Assembly (NCBI GenBank): GCA_034189125.1
Contig: JAXHVB010000070.1
Coordinates: 1 to 35,559, forward strand
From: UBA5862 sp002408105
Lineage (GTDB): Bacteria > Pseudomonadota > Gammaproteobacteria > Pseudomonadales > UBA5862
Direction of reading: 5' to 3'
DNA: 35,559 nucleotides
Below the pieces are notes generated by a model, which was not told the DNA's origin, did not search any database, and saw only the letters and a list, made by a program, of their open reading frames with translations. The translations under genes were made by a program, and so were the position numbers. Of the stretch, positions 1 to 7,909 are shown piece by piece. How positions within the stretch are numbered: the first letter of the stretch is position 1; every line of letters starts with the position of its first letter.

Positions 1-29
1 GTTCAAGTTACCTGAGTAAGGTCGATGCC

Positions 30-719
30 TCACCGCGCCGATGCCAGGCGGTCTGCCTGGCGCGTGGTCTCCGGCAGTCGGTACCTTGGAGTGGCGCGCA
101 GGACCCATTCAACTGCAGCGTCATGATCGATGCGGTGGCCGGGAGAAACGTACAATGGCTTCGTGCCTGGTCGGGTTCGCAGCACGGTGCCGATTTGTAG
201 CCCATGTCGATCCAGCAAAGGTGTCCGTGCGCCACGCTCAACCCCGACCGGAGCGTGGCTCCCGGTTAGGCGGCTTTTGCCCACCCCGATGGTCGGAAGG
301 TTGATCGCGATACCCAAATGGCTGGCGATACCGAGCTGGCGCGGGTGCGCGATGCCTTGGCCATCGCAGAGGATGAGGTCGGGGCTGCGGGCGAGCTTGC
401 TCAAGGCACTCAGAATGGCTGGCAGTTCTCGAAAGGAAAGTAAGCCAGGTACGTAGGGAAATTCGACCGGCTCTTCGGCGATGGCCACCTCAACGGGGCG
501 CAGGCTTGGATAGTCCAGCACGACCGCTGCAGCGCGAGCGACGCTTCGCCCGCGGGGAAACCCCACGTCCACACCAGCGATTCGTGTTGCGTGATTCAGA
601 CCGGCGCCACCCAGTTGAATCCGCGAGGCCAGGATTCGCTGCAGTGCGAGGGCCTCACCGCTGTTTCGGACCTGTTGTGGGGCGGCGCTGGGGTCGATCT
701 GGAGCCAGGGGTGGGTCAT
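30..719 (-). CDS. nfi: Endonuclease V (deoxyinosine 3'-endonuclease)
   Basis: Cuts DNA at the second phosphodiester bond 3' of deoxyinosine, starting repair of deaminated adenine. The 229-residue protein has the family length and signature blocks: AGVDVGF (Asp51), PYVPGLLSFRE (residues 89-98, Glu98), LCDGQGIAHPR (Asp119), GVGKSRL and LYVSPGHRI. Asp51, Glu98 and Asp119 match the metal-binding triad known for the family. The ATG start lies 6 bases after the mazG stop on the same strand, so the two are probably co-transcribed. MazG removes aberrant nucleotides before incorporation and EndoV deals with inosine afterwards, so the pairing is functionally sensible. Confidence 0.95.
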   Translation of the reverse strand: MTHPWLQIDPSAAPQQVRNSGEALALQRILASRIQLGGAGLNHATRIAGVDVGFPRGRSVARAAAVVLDYPSLRPVEVAIAEEPVEFPYVPGLLSFRELPAILSALSKLARSPDLILCDGQGIAHPRQLGIASHLGIAINLPTIGVGKSRLTGSHAPVGVERGARTPLLDRHGLQIGTVLRTRPGTKPLYVSPGHRIDHDAAVEWVLRATPRYRLPETTRQADRLASAR

Positions 720-725
720 GGTGGG

Positions 726-1514
726 CTAGCCGCTGGATTTGGCGGACTGCCAAAGCGCTTCCAGGGCCGCTGAATCGAGCTGGCTCAAGTCCCGACCCTC
801 GCGCGTGCACGCTGCTTCCATTGCCTGAAACCGGCGCCTGAATTTGCGGTTGGCCGCCCGCAAGGCGCGTTCGGGTTCGACGCCCAGGTGGCGGGCCAAG
901 TTCACCACAGTGAACAGCAGATCCCCCAGCTCGTTTTCGAGCTCGTCCATATCGCCTTGGTGCTCGGCCTGCTCAACTTCTTGAAGCTCCTCGTGCAGCT
1001 TGTCGAGCACTCCCTGGGCGGATGGCCAGTCAAACCCAACGGTTGCTGCTTTTTTTTGCAACTTGAGCGCTTGAGTCAGGCCAGGAAGGTTCGCAGGCAC
1101 TTTGCCAAGGAGCCCGGCTGGCACAGGTCGGGTGGATTGCTCTTGTGCCTTGATGGCTTCCCAGCCGGCCGCTTGCTCAGCTGCGTCTGCGTAGTGCACC
1201 TCAGCGAACACATGGGGGTGGCGGTGCACCAGCTTGTCGGCAAGTCGTGCTGCGACAGCGTCGAAGTCGAAGGCCCGATGCTCTTCGGCAATGCGGCTGT
1301 GCAGCGCCACTTGCAGTAGCACGTCACCCAGTTCTTCGAGGGTATGGTCCTGGTCCCCGGTTTCGATCGCCTCGACCAATTCGTAGGCCTCTTCGAGCAC
1401 GTAGGGGGCCAGGCTTGTATGGGTCTGTTGCAAGTCCCAGGGACAACCGCTTTCGGGATTGCGCAGCTGCGCGACGATGTGGAGCAATCGTTTGGTCTCG
1501 GTTAGCTCGCTCAT
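726..1514 (-). CDS. mazG: Nucleoside triphosphate pyrophosphohydrolase MazG
   Basis: Hydrolyses (d)NTPs to monophosphate and pyrophosphate in the cytoplasm. It cleanses non-canonical nucleotides and, in E. coli, lowers ppGpp. The 262-residue protein carries two tandem MazG all-alpha domains. The N-terminal one has CPWDLQQTH and the acidic EEAYE (residues 41-45) and EELGD (60-64) metal motifs. The C-terminal repeat has EELQEVEQ and NELGDLLF. The ATG is preceded by a strong AGGAGGA ribosome site. It is first in a two-gene operon with nfi and divergent from the terC-like gene. In Pseudomonas mazG lies next to relA; here it is about 16 kb away. A run of eight A residues lies in the coding strand near base 1050. 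Confidence 0.96.
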   Translation of the reverse strand: MSELTETKRLLHIVAQLRNPESGCPWDLQQTHTSLAPYVLEEAYELVEAIETGDQDHTLEELGDVLLQVALHSRIAEEHRAFDFDAVAARLADKLVHRHPHVFAEVHYADAAEQAAGWEAIKAQEQSTRPVPAGLLGKVPANLPGLTQALKLQKKAATVGFDWPSAQGVLDKLHEELQEVEQAEHQGDMDELENELGDLLFTVVNLARHLGVEPERALRAANRKFRRRFQAMEAACTREGRDLSQLDSAALEALWQSAKSSG

Positions 1515-1624
1515 GCGGTCCTCCTGCGCTCGACTGCCACCAGTGTATCAATCACAAAGGGGACTGGCCGGCCGGTGTTGCCTGTTCTACAGTGCCGATC
1601 GGAGATGATGAGAGGAACGACACG

Positions 1625-2419
1625 ATGTTTGAGTGGATCACTGACCCGAACGCCTGGGTCGCATTGACGACTCTTACGGCGTTGGAAATCGTGCTCGGCA
1701 TCGACAACATTATATTCATTACGCTGCTGGTGGGGCGTTTGCCGGAAGCGCAGCGGAGAACTGCGCGCATCCTGGGCCTTGGCATGGCCATGGCGGGGCG
1801 GGTTCTGTTGCTGCTCTCCCTGGCTTGGGTCATGAGGCTGACGGCACCCTTGATTATTGTTTGGGAGCACGCGGTGTCAGGGCGTGATTTGATCTTGCTC
1901 TGTGGCGGCCTGTTCTTGCTTTACAAAAGCACCGCCGAAATACACAACAGCCTTGAAGGCAATGAACACGCGGATGCGGCTTCGGGTTCCACGCCCGCGG
2001 CCGCCCTTGGCGCAGTACTGGCGCAGATTGCGCTGCTTGACCTGGTCTTTTCATTGGACTCGGTCATTACCGCGGTGGGAATGGCCGAACAGGTTGAGGT
2101 GATGGTCATCGCCATCGTGATTGCCGTGTTGGTGATGATGTTGGCTGCCGAGGCGGTCAGCGGTTTTGTGGAGCGACACCCGACGGTCAAAATGCTGGCG
2201 TTGTCGTTCTTGACCTTGATCGGAATGTCGCTGGTGGCGGAAGGGATGCATTTTCACATCCCCAAAGGCTACATCTACTTTGCGATGGCGTTTTCGATTG
2301 CTGTCGAGGTGCTCAATATGCGCGTGCGGGCACGCCGTGTCCCGCCGGTCCATTTGCGGCGTGTGGCACCGGCGGCTGGCGCCGTTCCTGAGGTGAGCGG
2401 CAATGACATCGTGCGGTGA
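1625..2419 (+). CDS. ygdQ: TerC family integral membrane protein (YgdQ-like)
   Basis: A multi-pass inner-membrane protein of the TerC superfamily, 264 residues, close to E. coli YgdQ as remembered. Members are implicated in metal ion (manganese) export or in metalation of secreted proteins; the substrate here is not shown. Recognisable blocks are EIVLGIDNIIFI near the N terminus, FSLDSVITAVG in the middle and FVERHPTVKMLALSFL near the C terminus, each with the acidic residues in membrane segments typical of the family. The start MFEWITDPNAW was chosen because it matches the family N terminus and has an AGAGGA ribosome site. The reading frame stays open far upstream, but that part overlaps mazG and is not protein-like. 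Confidence 0.9.
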   Translation: MFEWITDPNAWVALTTLTALEIVLGIDNIIFITLLVGRLPEAQRRTARILGLGMAMAGRVLLLLSLAWVMRLTAPLIIVWEHAVSGRDLILLCGGLFLLYKSTAEIHNSLEGNEHADAASGSTPAAALGAVLAQIALLDLVFSLDSVITAVGMAEQVEVMVIAIVIAVLVMMLAAEAVSGFVERHPTVKMLALSFLTLIGMSLVAEGMHFHIPKGYIYFAMAFSIAVEVLNMRVRARRVPPVHLRRVAPAAGAVPEVSGNDIVR

Positions 2420-2424
2420 GGCAG

Positions 2425-3453
2425 CTAGCCCGCTCTGTCGAGTGGCTGACGGTGGTGGTGTGCTGGTTGCAGCTGGTTCAGGAACACCGAAGACGCCTGC
2501 TGCCATGAACGGGACCGCGCGAAGCGAACACAGGCCGCGGGATCAATTTGAAGTGCGGCCGCGACAGCGCATCCAAGATCGGCGTCCAGAGCGCCTGTGA
2601 CGCCGTGCTGGACCACATCAATGGGGCCGGTAACGGGGAATGCCGCCACTGGCAGGCCGCACGCCATCGCCTCAAGCATGACCAGTCCGAAGGTGTCTGT
2701 GAGGCTCGGAAACACCAGCAGGTCACACGCTGCGATCAACTGGGCCAGTTCGGTACCGGTCTTGAACCCTGCAAAGTGGACATCCGGATGGCGCTGCTGC
2801 ATCCACCGACGGTCGGGGCCATCTCCGATCACCAGCTTGCTGCCCGGGGTGTTCAGGTCCAGGAAGGCCTGCACATTTTTTTCCACCGCCACCCGGCCCA
2901 GGTACAGCAAAACCGGTCGGGGCAGATCGAGCACGACCTCGCCGTCGGGTCGGAACAACTCTGTGTCGACGCCCCGTGGCCAAAGCACCAGGTGTTCGAA
3001 CCCCCGGTCCCGCAGCAGCTGGGCCTGTTGCGGGGTGGGCACCAGGGTGCGCGCCGCCTGTGCATGGAATCTTCGCAGGTAAGCGTAGCTGAGCTCGAGC
3101 GGCACAGGAACGCGCAGTCGCAGGTATTCCGGAAACTGCGTGTGGTAGGAGGTGGTGAAGGGGAAGCTTTGGCGCAGGCACCAGCGCCTTGCGGCGTGGC
3201 CCAGGGGTCCTTCGGTGGCAATGTGCACAGCGTCGGGTGTGAAGTCCCGCAGCAAGCGGGCAACTCCCCCCGGTCCACAGAGCGCAACCCGAATGCTGCG
3301 GTACGTCGGCAGGGCCAGTGTTGGAAATTCCCCGGGGGTGATCACGCGCAACTCGTGTCCGAGCCGCTGCAATTGGGTGCAGGTGTGGCTCAGCGTCGTG
3401 ACCACGCCGTTGATCTGTGGGTGCCAGGCGTCTGTCACGATGGCGATGCGCAT
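2425..3453 (-). CDS. GT-B glycosyltransferase, possible glycolipid synthase (Agt-like)
   Basis: A 342-residue GT-B glycosyltransferase that probably transfers a sugar from a nucleotide donor to a lipid acceptor at the inner face of the membrane. Visible features are the N-terminal loop TDAWHPQINGVV (residues 8-18), the central LLYLGRVAVEKN, and the donor-binding segment SLTDTFGLVMLEAMACGLPV with the E-x7-E pattern of GT4-type retaining enzymes. The start MRIAIVTD was chosen over an 80-residue longer frame because it gives the family N terminus and has a GGAG ribosome site. It follows a PlcP-like phosphoesterase by 13 bases. In marine bacteria a glycosyltransferase paired with PlcP (Agt) makes glycosyl-diacylglycerols under phosphate limitation, so that role is inferred here. 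A mannosyltransferase acting on another lipid is the alternative. Its stop lies 5 bases from the convergent terC-like stop. Confidence 0.8.
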   Translation of the reverse strand: MRIAIVTDAWHPQINGVVTTLSHTCTQLQRLGHELRVITPGEFPTLALPTYRSIRVALCGPGGVARLLRDFTPDAVHIATEGPLGHAARRWCLRQSFPFTTSYHTQFPEYLRLRVPVPLELSYAYLRRFHAQAARTLVPTPQQAQLLRDRGFEHLVLWPRGVDTELFRPDGEVVLDLPRPVLLYLGRVAVEKNVQAFLDLNTPGSKLVIGDGPDRRWMQQRHPDVHFAGFKTGTELAQLIAACDLLVFPSLTDTFGLVMLEAMACGLPVAAFPVTGPIDVVQHGVTGALDADLGCAVAAALQIDPAACVRFARSRSWQQASSVFLNQLQPAHHHRQPLDRAG

Positions 3454-3466
3454 GGTGCCGCTCCAG

Positions 3467-4258
3467 CTAAGCGACTTGTGCGAGTGGGGCGTCAGCGGCC
3501 ACACTGCGGCTCCAATACAGCAGCTCGATCGTACCGTCCTCTTGCTCGACCAGGGCCGAACAACTTTCAACCCAATCGCCGCAGTTGCAGTACAAGATGC
3601 CGTTGATTTCGGTGATCTCGGCCCGGTGGATGTGTCCACAAACCACAGACTGCACGGCTTGCTTCTCCGCTTCGTGGGCGACGGCGCGTTCAAAGTTGCT
3701 TACGTACTGAACCGCGTTTTTGACCTTGCCCTTCAAAAATCCAGCGAGGGACCAGTACGAGAGCCCAAGCTTGCGGCGCACCCAGTTCACTGCGATGTTG
3801 GCCTGCAGCAGCCATTCATACAGTTTGCTGCCGATCAGTGCCAGGATCTTGGAGCACTTCACCACGCCGTCGAACTGGTCGCCGTGCAATACAAGCATCC
3901 GGGACCCATCAGCGCGTGTGTGGATGACCCGGCTGGCAATGCGGATGTTGCCGAACTGGGTGCCTTCATAGTCGCGCAGCAGTTCGTCGTGGTTGCCGGG
4001 CACGTAAATCACCTGGGTGCCCCGCTTGGCTTTGCCCAAGATGGTTCGCAGCACGTTGTTGTGCTCCTGAGGCCAATAGGGTTTCCGCTTGATCTGCCAG
4101 ATGTCGATGATGTCGCCGACCAGGTACAGTTGGTCGCACTCGAAGGAGTGGAGAAAGTCGAGCAGGTGCTCGGCGCTGCACCCGCGAAATCCGAGGTGCA
4201 CGTCCGAGATCCATACGGTGCGAAAGTGGCGTGGTGGCAGGTGGTGCTGGATCGACAT
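3467..4258 (-). CDS. plcP: Metallophosphoesterase, PlcP-like (UDP-2,3-diacylglucosamine hydrolase-related)
   Basis: A calcineurin-like metallophosphoesterase of 263 residues. All metal-ligand motifs are present: SDVHLG (Asp19, His21), GDIIDIW (Asp49), GNHD (89-91), LHGDQFD (His125) and CGHIHRAE (His209, His211). It belongs to the family often labelled LpxH-like. The GDWVESCSALVE ending and the neighbouring acyltransferases and glycosyltransferase instead fit PlcP. PlcP is the phospholipase C that strips head groups from phosphatidylcholine or phosphatidylethanolamine to give diacylglycerol when phosphate is scarce. That assignment comes from remembered family resemblance plus context. A true lipid A LpxH role cannot be excluded. 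AAGGAG precedes the ATG, and the gene starts 12 bases after the acyltransferase stop. Confidence 0.75.
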   Translation of the reverse strand: MSIQHHLPPRHFRTVWISDVHLGFRGCSAEHLLDFLHSFECDQLYLVGDIIDIWQIKRKPYWPQEHNNVLRTILGKAKRGTQVIYVPGNHDELLRDYEGTQFGNIRIASRVIHTRADGSRMLVLHGDQFDGVVKCSKILALIGSKLYEWLLQANIAVNWVRRKLGLSYWSLAGFLKGKVKNAVQYVSNFERAVAHEAEKQAVQSVVCGHIHRAEITEINGILYCNCGDWVESCSALVEQEDGTIELLYWSRSVAADAPLAQVA

Positions 4259-4270
4259 GGGCGCTCCTTC

Positions 4271-5143
4271 CTAGCGGGCTGTTGACTGGTTGGGCGTGGC
4301 CTGGGGGGCGGTGTCAAATGGCCCGGGTTGGTGGTCGCTGGCTTTGTTCCGAGGGCCGTTAGTGCGGGTGCGACCTGGGGTACTGCCCTGGCCGGAGCAT
4401 TGTAGCTCTGGCCAGAGTGATTCTGCGATTTCCTGTTGGGTGCGCGCTGCCAACTGGTCTCTGGTTTGATCCAGGCTTGCATGAACGGTACAAAAGTGCA
4501 CCACCACCTGAGCAGGCCCTGTGCCCAGCAAGCGCCACAGGTGAGGTACAAAGGCATCGTCGCCAATGAAGGGCACGGAACCGGCGCCTTGGCCAGCATA
4601 GCGAAGGGCAACACCCTGCACCGGGGCCTGCGCCATGCAGGCCGCCTGATAGAGGCGGGGCTGAAAGCGCAACAGCTGCTTGCCGTCGGTCGTCGTGCCC
4701 TCGGGAAACAGCACCAAGGTTTCATTTCGGCGCAGTGCCCACGCCATTTGGTGGGTGGCATCGCGGGTTGACCGGGCATCCCCGCGCCGCACGAAGAGCG
4801 TTCCGGTGCGTGCCGCCAGCAACCCAATCAAGGGCCAGTGCGCGACTTCTTGCTTGGCCAGAAAACGGACGTCACGCAGCGATTTCAGCACCAGTACGTC
4901 AATCCAGGAGATGTGGTTGCTGGACCAAAGCACAGGGGCTGGCGCGGGAACTCCTTCGGCATCCACCTTGATGTTGAGCGCCTTCAGCACGAGCCGGCAC
5001 CAGCTGCGTTGAATGCCTGACTGTGCTCGCTCTGCGCGTGCCTGTGGCAGTGCCCGCAGCAGGGTGGGGTAGACCACCAGGGTGACCACCAGGGCGCCCA
5101 GGCACAAGAGCCCAATCCAGCTAGCCGACAGCAACCGCCGCAC
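4271..5143 (-). CDS. olsA: 1-acylglycerol-3-phosphate acyltransferase family protein (OlsA/PlsC-like)
   Basis: An O-acyltransferase with the two diagnostic PlsC motifs: NHISWID (His77, Asp82; the HX4D catalytic pair) and FPEGTT (residues 146-151). A hydrophobic segment at about residues 8-28 should anchor it in the inner membrane. Because it follows and overlaps an OlsB-type N-acyltransferase, the likely reaction is acylation of lyso-ornithine lipid to ornithine lipid (OlsA). Ordinary lysophosphatidate acylation is the alternative. The start is uncertain. GTG at 5143 gives a 23-base overlap with olsB, and TTG at 5167 is also possible. The frame is open to 5368, but that part only shadows olsB. 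The last 50 or so residues are Pro/Thr/Gln-rich and low in complexity. Confidence 0.75.
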   Translation of the reverse strand: MRRLLSASWIGLLCLGALVVTLVVYPTLLRALPQARAERAQSGIQRSWCRLVLKALNIKVDAEGVPAPAPVLWSSNHISWIDVLVLKSLRDVRFLAKQEVAHWPLIGLLAARTGTLFVRRGDARSTRDATHQMAWALRRNETLVLFPEGTTTDGKQLLRFQPRLYQAACMAQAPVQGVALRYAGQGAGSVPFIGDDAFVPHLWRLLGTGPAQVVVHFCTVHASLDQTRDQLAARTQQEIAESLWPELQCSGQGSTPGRTRTNGPRNKASDHQPGPFDTAPQATPNQSTAR

Positions 5144-5903
5144 TGGGCTGGCTTCTGGGTTGGCCAAAAAAGTGTCTTTCGTAGCGCTGGTTGACCCGCT
5201 TGAGGTCGAGCAAGATGAAGACGTCCATGACGTTGAACTCCCGATCCCAGCAGGGTGCGCCGCACACTTGCGCGCCGAACCGAAGGTACGCAGCCAGCAG
5301 CGGAGGCATGGGGGCATCGAGGCGGACGCTGTGCAGGTGAGGCGGCACCGCTTGCCGCGGTCGGACATGGAGGTTGAGTGGCGCGCGCTGGCTGGCGGTC
5401 AGCTGATGTTCCAAAGCCTGGACAGGGTAACCGTCTGCCTGTGGCGGCACGCTCGCGCAGCCGATCAGGTAGTCGACCTGCTCTTGTCGACAGTGACTGA
5501 CCAACCCAGACCAGAGCACCGCCAACGCGATGCCGCCTCGGAAGGGTGGAGCCACGCAGGTGCGGCCGATTTCGAGGAAGCGCCCGCGAAGGCGGAGGAC
5601 GGGGTCGAGATCGAATTCGCCAGCCGAGTAAAATTGCCCAATGCGGTTGGCTTGAGGCTGTGAGATCAGCCGGGTGTAGGCAGCGATTTCGCCACTTTGA
5701 CGGGCTCGCACCACCAAATGGCTGCAGTGGGAGTCAATGTCGTCGCGGTCGATGCGAAGCTCGGTTTCGGGCAGCGCGGCGCCCATTTCCTCAGCGAATA
5801 CCTGGTACCTGAGGCGCTGTGCCGCAAGGATGGTTGCAGGATCCCGCGTCACTTCCAGGTCAAACTTCCTTCCAGACGGTTTCAATCCTGCAGTTGCCAT
5901 CAT
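5121..5903 (-). CDS. olsB: GNAT-family L-ornithine N-acyltransferase (OlsB-like)
   Basis: A GNAT-fold acyltransferase of the hemolysin-like/OlsB family, about 260 residues. In the family it transfers a 3-hydroxyacyl chain from acyl-ACP to the alpha-amino group of ornithine, the first step of ornithine lipid synthesis. Visible family features are RLRYQVFAEEMG near residue 32, the acidic DRDDIDSHCSHLVV stretch, the EIGRTCVAPPFRGG block and the late FNVMDVFILLDL segment. Pseudomonas carries olsB and olsA in the same order. The start is ambiguous between ATG at 5903 (weak GGGGCGA upstream) and ATG at 5936. The shorter form is preferred because the possible Pho box ends at 5950, leaving little room for a promoter before 5936. 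Confidence 0.78.
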   Translation of the reverse strand: MMATAGLKPSGRKFDLEVTRDPATILAAQRLRYQVFAEEMGAALPETELRIDRDDIDSHCSHLVVRARQSGEIAAYTRLISQPQANRIGQFYSAGEFDLDPVLRLRGRFLEIGRTCVAPPFRGGIALAVLWSGLVSHCRQEQVDYLIGCASVPPQADGYPVQALEHQLTASQRAPLNLHVRPRQAVPPHLHSVRLDAPMPPLLAAYLRFGAQVCGAPCWDREFNVMDVFILLDLKRVNQRYERHFFGQPRSQPSAAVAVG

Positions 5904-5949
5904 GCAGTCGCGTCGCCCCAGTGATTGCTGCTTCATAAGGCTAGGCAGC

Positions 5950-5993
5950 GCAGATGACAGTCCTGCGATCATTCGGTGAATCTTTCGTGAAAG
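5950..5993 (-). promoter_or_regulatory. Possible Pho box (11-bp phased repeats) upstream of olsB
   Basis: Read on the minus strand, four consecutive 11-mers lie here: CTTTCACGAAA, GATTCACCGAA, TGATCGCAGGA and CTGTCATCTGC. Repeats 1, 2 and 4 keep a TTCAC or GTCAT core in exact 11-bp phase. The fourth contains a perfect CTGTCAT, the PhoB half-site of E. coli and Pseudomonas. Repeat 3 does not match, and no convincing -10 hexamer follows. The location upstream of a putative phosphate-limitation lipid operon is what makes it credible. Confidence 0.42.
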
Positions 5994-6034
5994 TTGCGAT
6001 CCGGTTGCGCGTGGTTGGGTCGCGGGACTTTCGG

Positions 6035-6040
6035 TATAAT
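6035..6040 (+). promoter_or_regulatory. Consensus -10 hexamer, probable lepA promoter
   Basis: A perfect TATAAT lies 57 bases before the lepA start. The best -35 at 17-base spacing (TGGTTG, 6012-6017) is poor, so the promoter may use an activator or be weak. It would drive the lepA-lepB-DUF4845-rnc-era-recO-pdxJ-acpS run. Confidence 0.5.
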
Positions 6041-6096
6041 TTGCCGCTTGGCCTGAACGGCCCCAGAACCTTTTCCCGCCCGGTTGTCCATCGATT

Positions 6097-7899
6097 TTGA
6101 GCACGCTCACCCACATCCGCAACTTTTCGATCATCGCCCACATCGATCACGGTAAGTCGACCCTCGCCGATCGGCTGATTCAGCGCTGTGGGGGCTTGAG
6201 CGAGCGCGAAATGGCGGCCCAGGTGCTCGACTCCATGGAGCTTGAGCGTGAGCGCGGCATTACCATCAAAGCGCAAAGTGTGACCCTTGGATTTACAGCG
6301 CGAGATGGCGTGGCTTATCAATTGAATTTTATTGACACCCCGGGACACGTCGATTTTTCCTATGAAGTGTCGCGCTCGTTGTCCGCCTGCGAGGGGGCGC
6401 TGCTTGTGGTTGATGCGGCGCAAGGTGTAGAGGCCCAGTCAGTCGCCAACTGCTATACAGCCATCGAGCAAGGCCTCGAAGTGCTGCCGGTGCTGAATAA
6501 GATCGACCTGCCGCAAGCTGACCCGGAGCGGGTTCGCGCAGAGATCGAGGACGTCATTGGTCTGGATACCGACGATGCGGTGGAGGTGAGTGCCAAGACG
6601 GGTTTTGGCATTGACGAGCTGTTGGAAACGCTGGTGCGGGTCATTCCTCCTCCCGAAGGCGACCCGGAGGCCCCACTGCAAGCGCTCATCATTGATTCCT
6701 GGTTTGATAACTACCTCGGGGTCGTGTCCTTGGTGCGGGTGAAACAAGGGACCCTGCGCCGTGGTGACAAAATCTACATTAAGTCCGTTGGTCAGGCCCA
6801 TGGGGTCGACGAACTTGGGATCTTTACGCCCAAACGCACACCCTTGCGGTCTCTATCTGCCGGCGAGGTGGGGTTTGTCGTCGCCGGGATCAAACAGGTT
6901 CGCGGTGCACCTGTGGGCGACACCATCACCCATTTTCGGACCCAGGATGTGCCGGCATTGTCGGGTTTTGCCAAGATCAAACCCCAGGTCTACGCTGGGC
7001 TGTTCCCGGTACAGGCCGATGACTACGAAGATTTTCGCGACGCCCTTGAAAAGCTCACGCTGAATGACGCCTCGTTGTTCTATGAACCGGAAACCTCGGA
7101 CGCACTTGGGTTTGGATTCCGTTGCGGGTTTCTGGGCATGCTGCACATGGAGATCATCCAGGAGCGCCTGGAACGCGAATATGACCTTGACCTGATCACC
7201 ACCGCTCCAACGGTCGTCTATGAAGTCTTGATGACGGATGGTTCGGTGGTCAGCGTGGACAACCCGTCCCGGTTGCCGGAACCCGCGCGCACGGAGGAAA
7301 TTCGCGAGCCCATCGTACGCGCCAATATCCTGACCCCTCAGCAGTATGTGGGTGCAGTGATTACACTTTGTGAAGAAAAGCGTGGTGTGCAAAAAGACAT
7401 GCAGTACCTGGGGTCTCAGGTATCCATTGTCTATGAGTTGCCGATGAACGAAGTGGTGCTCGACTTTTTTGATCGACTCAAGTCGGTGAGTCGAGGCTAC
7501 GCGTCGCTGGACTATGGTTTTGAACGCTTCGAGGCCGCGCCATTGGTGAAGCTTGACGTGTTGATCAATGGCGAACGGGTGGACGCCTTGGCACTGATCG
7601 TTCACCGTGCGCTGGCTCAGTCCCGTGGACGCGAGTTGATCGAGGCGCTGCATGAGTTGATTCCCCGCCAGATGTTCGACGTGGCGATCCAGGCGGCCAT
7701 CGGCGCCCACATCATTGCGCGCACCACCGTCAAGGCATTGCGCAAGAACGTGACCGCGAAGTGCTACGGCGGGGATGTGAGCCGCAAGCGCAAGCTGCTG
7801 GAAAAGCAAAAGGCAGGCAAAAGGAGAATGAAACAAGTGGGATCGGTGGAAGTGCCGCAGGAAGCATTTCTGGCAGTGCTGCAAGTGGATAAGAAGTAG
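6097..7899 (+). CDS. lepA: Elongation factor 4 (LepA), ribosomal back-translocase GTPase
   Basis: A ribosome-bound GTPase linked to translation fidelity and 30S biogenesis; 600 residues, the usual length. G1 is AHIDHGKST (residues 14-22), the G3 motif DTPGH is at 80-84, and G4 NKID is at 134-137. The EF4-specific C-terminal domain is complete, with KNVTAKCYGGDVSRKRKLL near the end. The start is a TTG, chosen because the family sequence begins just before HIRNFSIIAHIDHGK and no ATG or GTG lies nearby in frame. No clear Shine-Dalgarno precedes it. It is first in the operon, with lepB 10 bases downstream. Confidence 0.98.
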   Translation: MSTLTHIRNFSIIAHIDHGKSTLADRLIQRCGGLSEREMAAQVLDSMELERERGITIKAQSVTLGFTARDGVAYQLNFIDTPGHVDFSYEVSRSLSACEGALLVVDAAQGVEAQSVANCYTAIEQGLEVLPVLNKIDLPQADPERVRAEIEDVIGLDTDDAVEVSAKTGFGIDELLETLVRVIPPPEGDPEAPLQALIIDSWFDNYLGVVSLVRVKQGTLRRGDKIYIKSVGQAHGVDELGIFTPKRTPLRSLSAGEVGFVVAGIKQVRGAPVGDTITHFRTQDVPALSGFAKIKPQVYAGLFPVQADDYEDFRDALEKLTLNDASLFYEPETSDALGFGFRCGFLGMLHMEIIQERLEREYDLDLITTAPTVVYEVLMTDGSVVSVDNPSRLPEPARTEEIREPIVRANILTPQQYVGAVITLCEEKRGVQKDMQYLGSQVSIVYELPMNEVVLDFFDRLKSVSRGYASLDYGFERFEAAPLVKLDVLINGERVDALALIVHRALAQSRGRELIEALHELIPRQMFDVAIQAAIGAHIIARTTVKALRKNVTAKCYGGDVSRKRKLLEKQKAGKRRMKQVGSVEVPQEAFLAVLQVDKK

Positions 7900-7909
7900 G
7901 AACAAACAC

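Noticed and set aside
1247..1624. Upstream extension of the terC-like reading frame
   Set aside because: It lies antisense to mazG and reads as Arg/Pro-rich shadow sequence; the family N terminus starts at 1625.
5144..5368. Long upstream extension of the olsA-like frame
   Set aside because: It is Ser/Cys-rich shadow translation of olsB and has no acyltransferase features.
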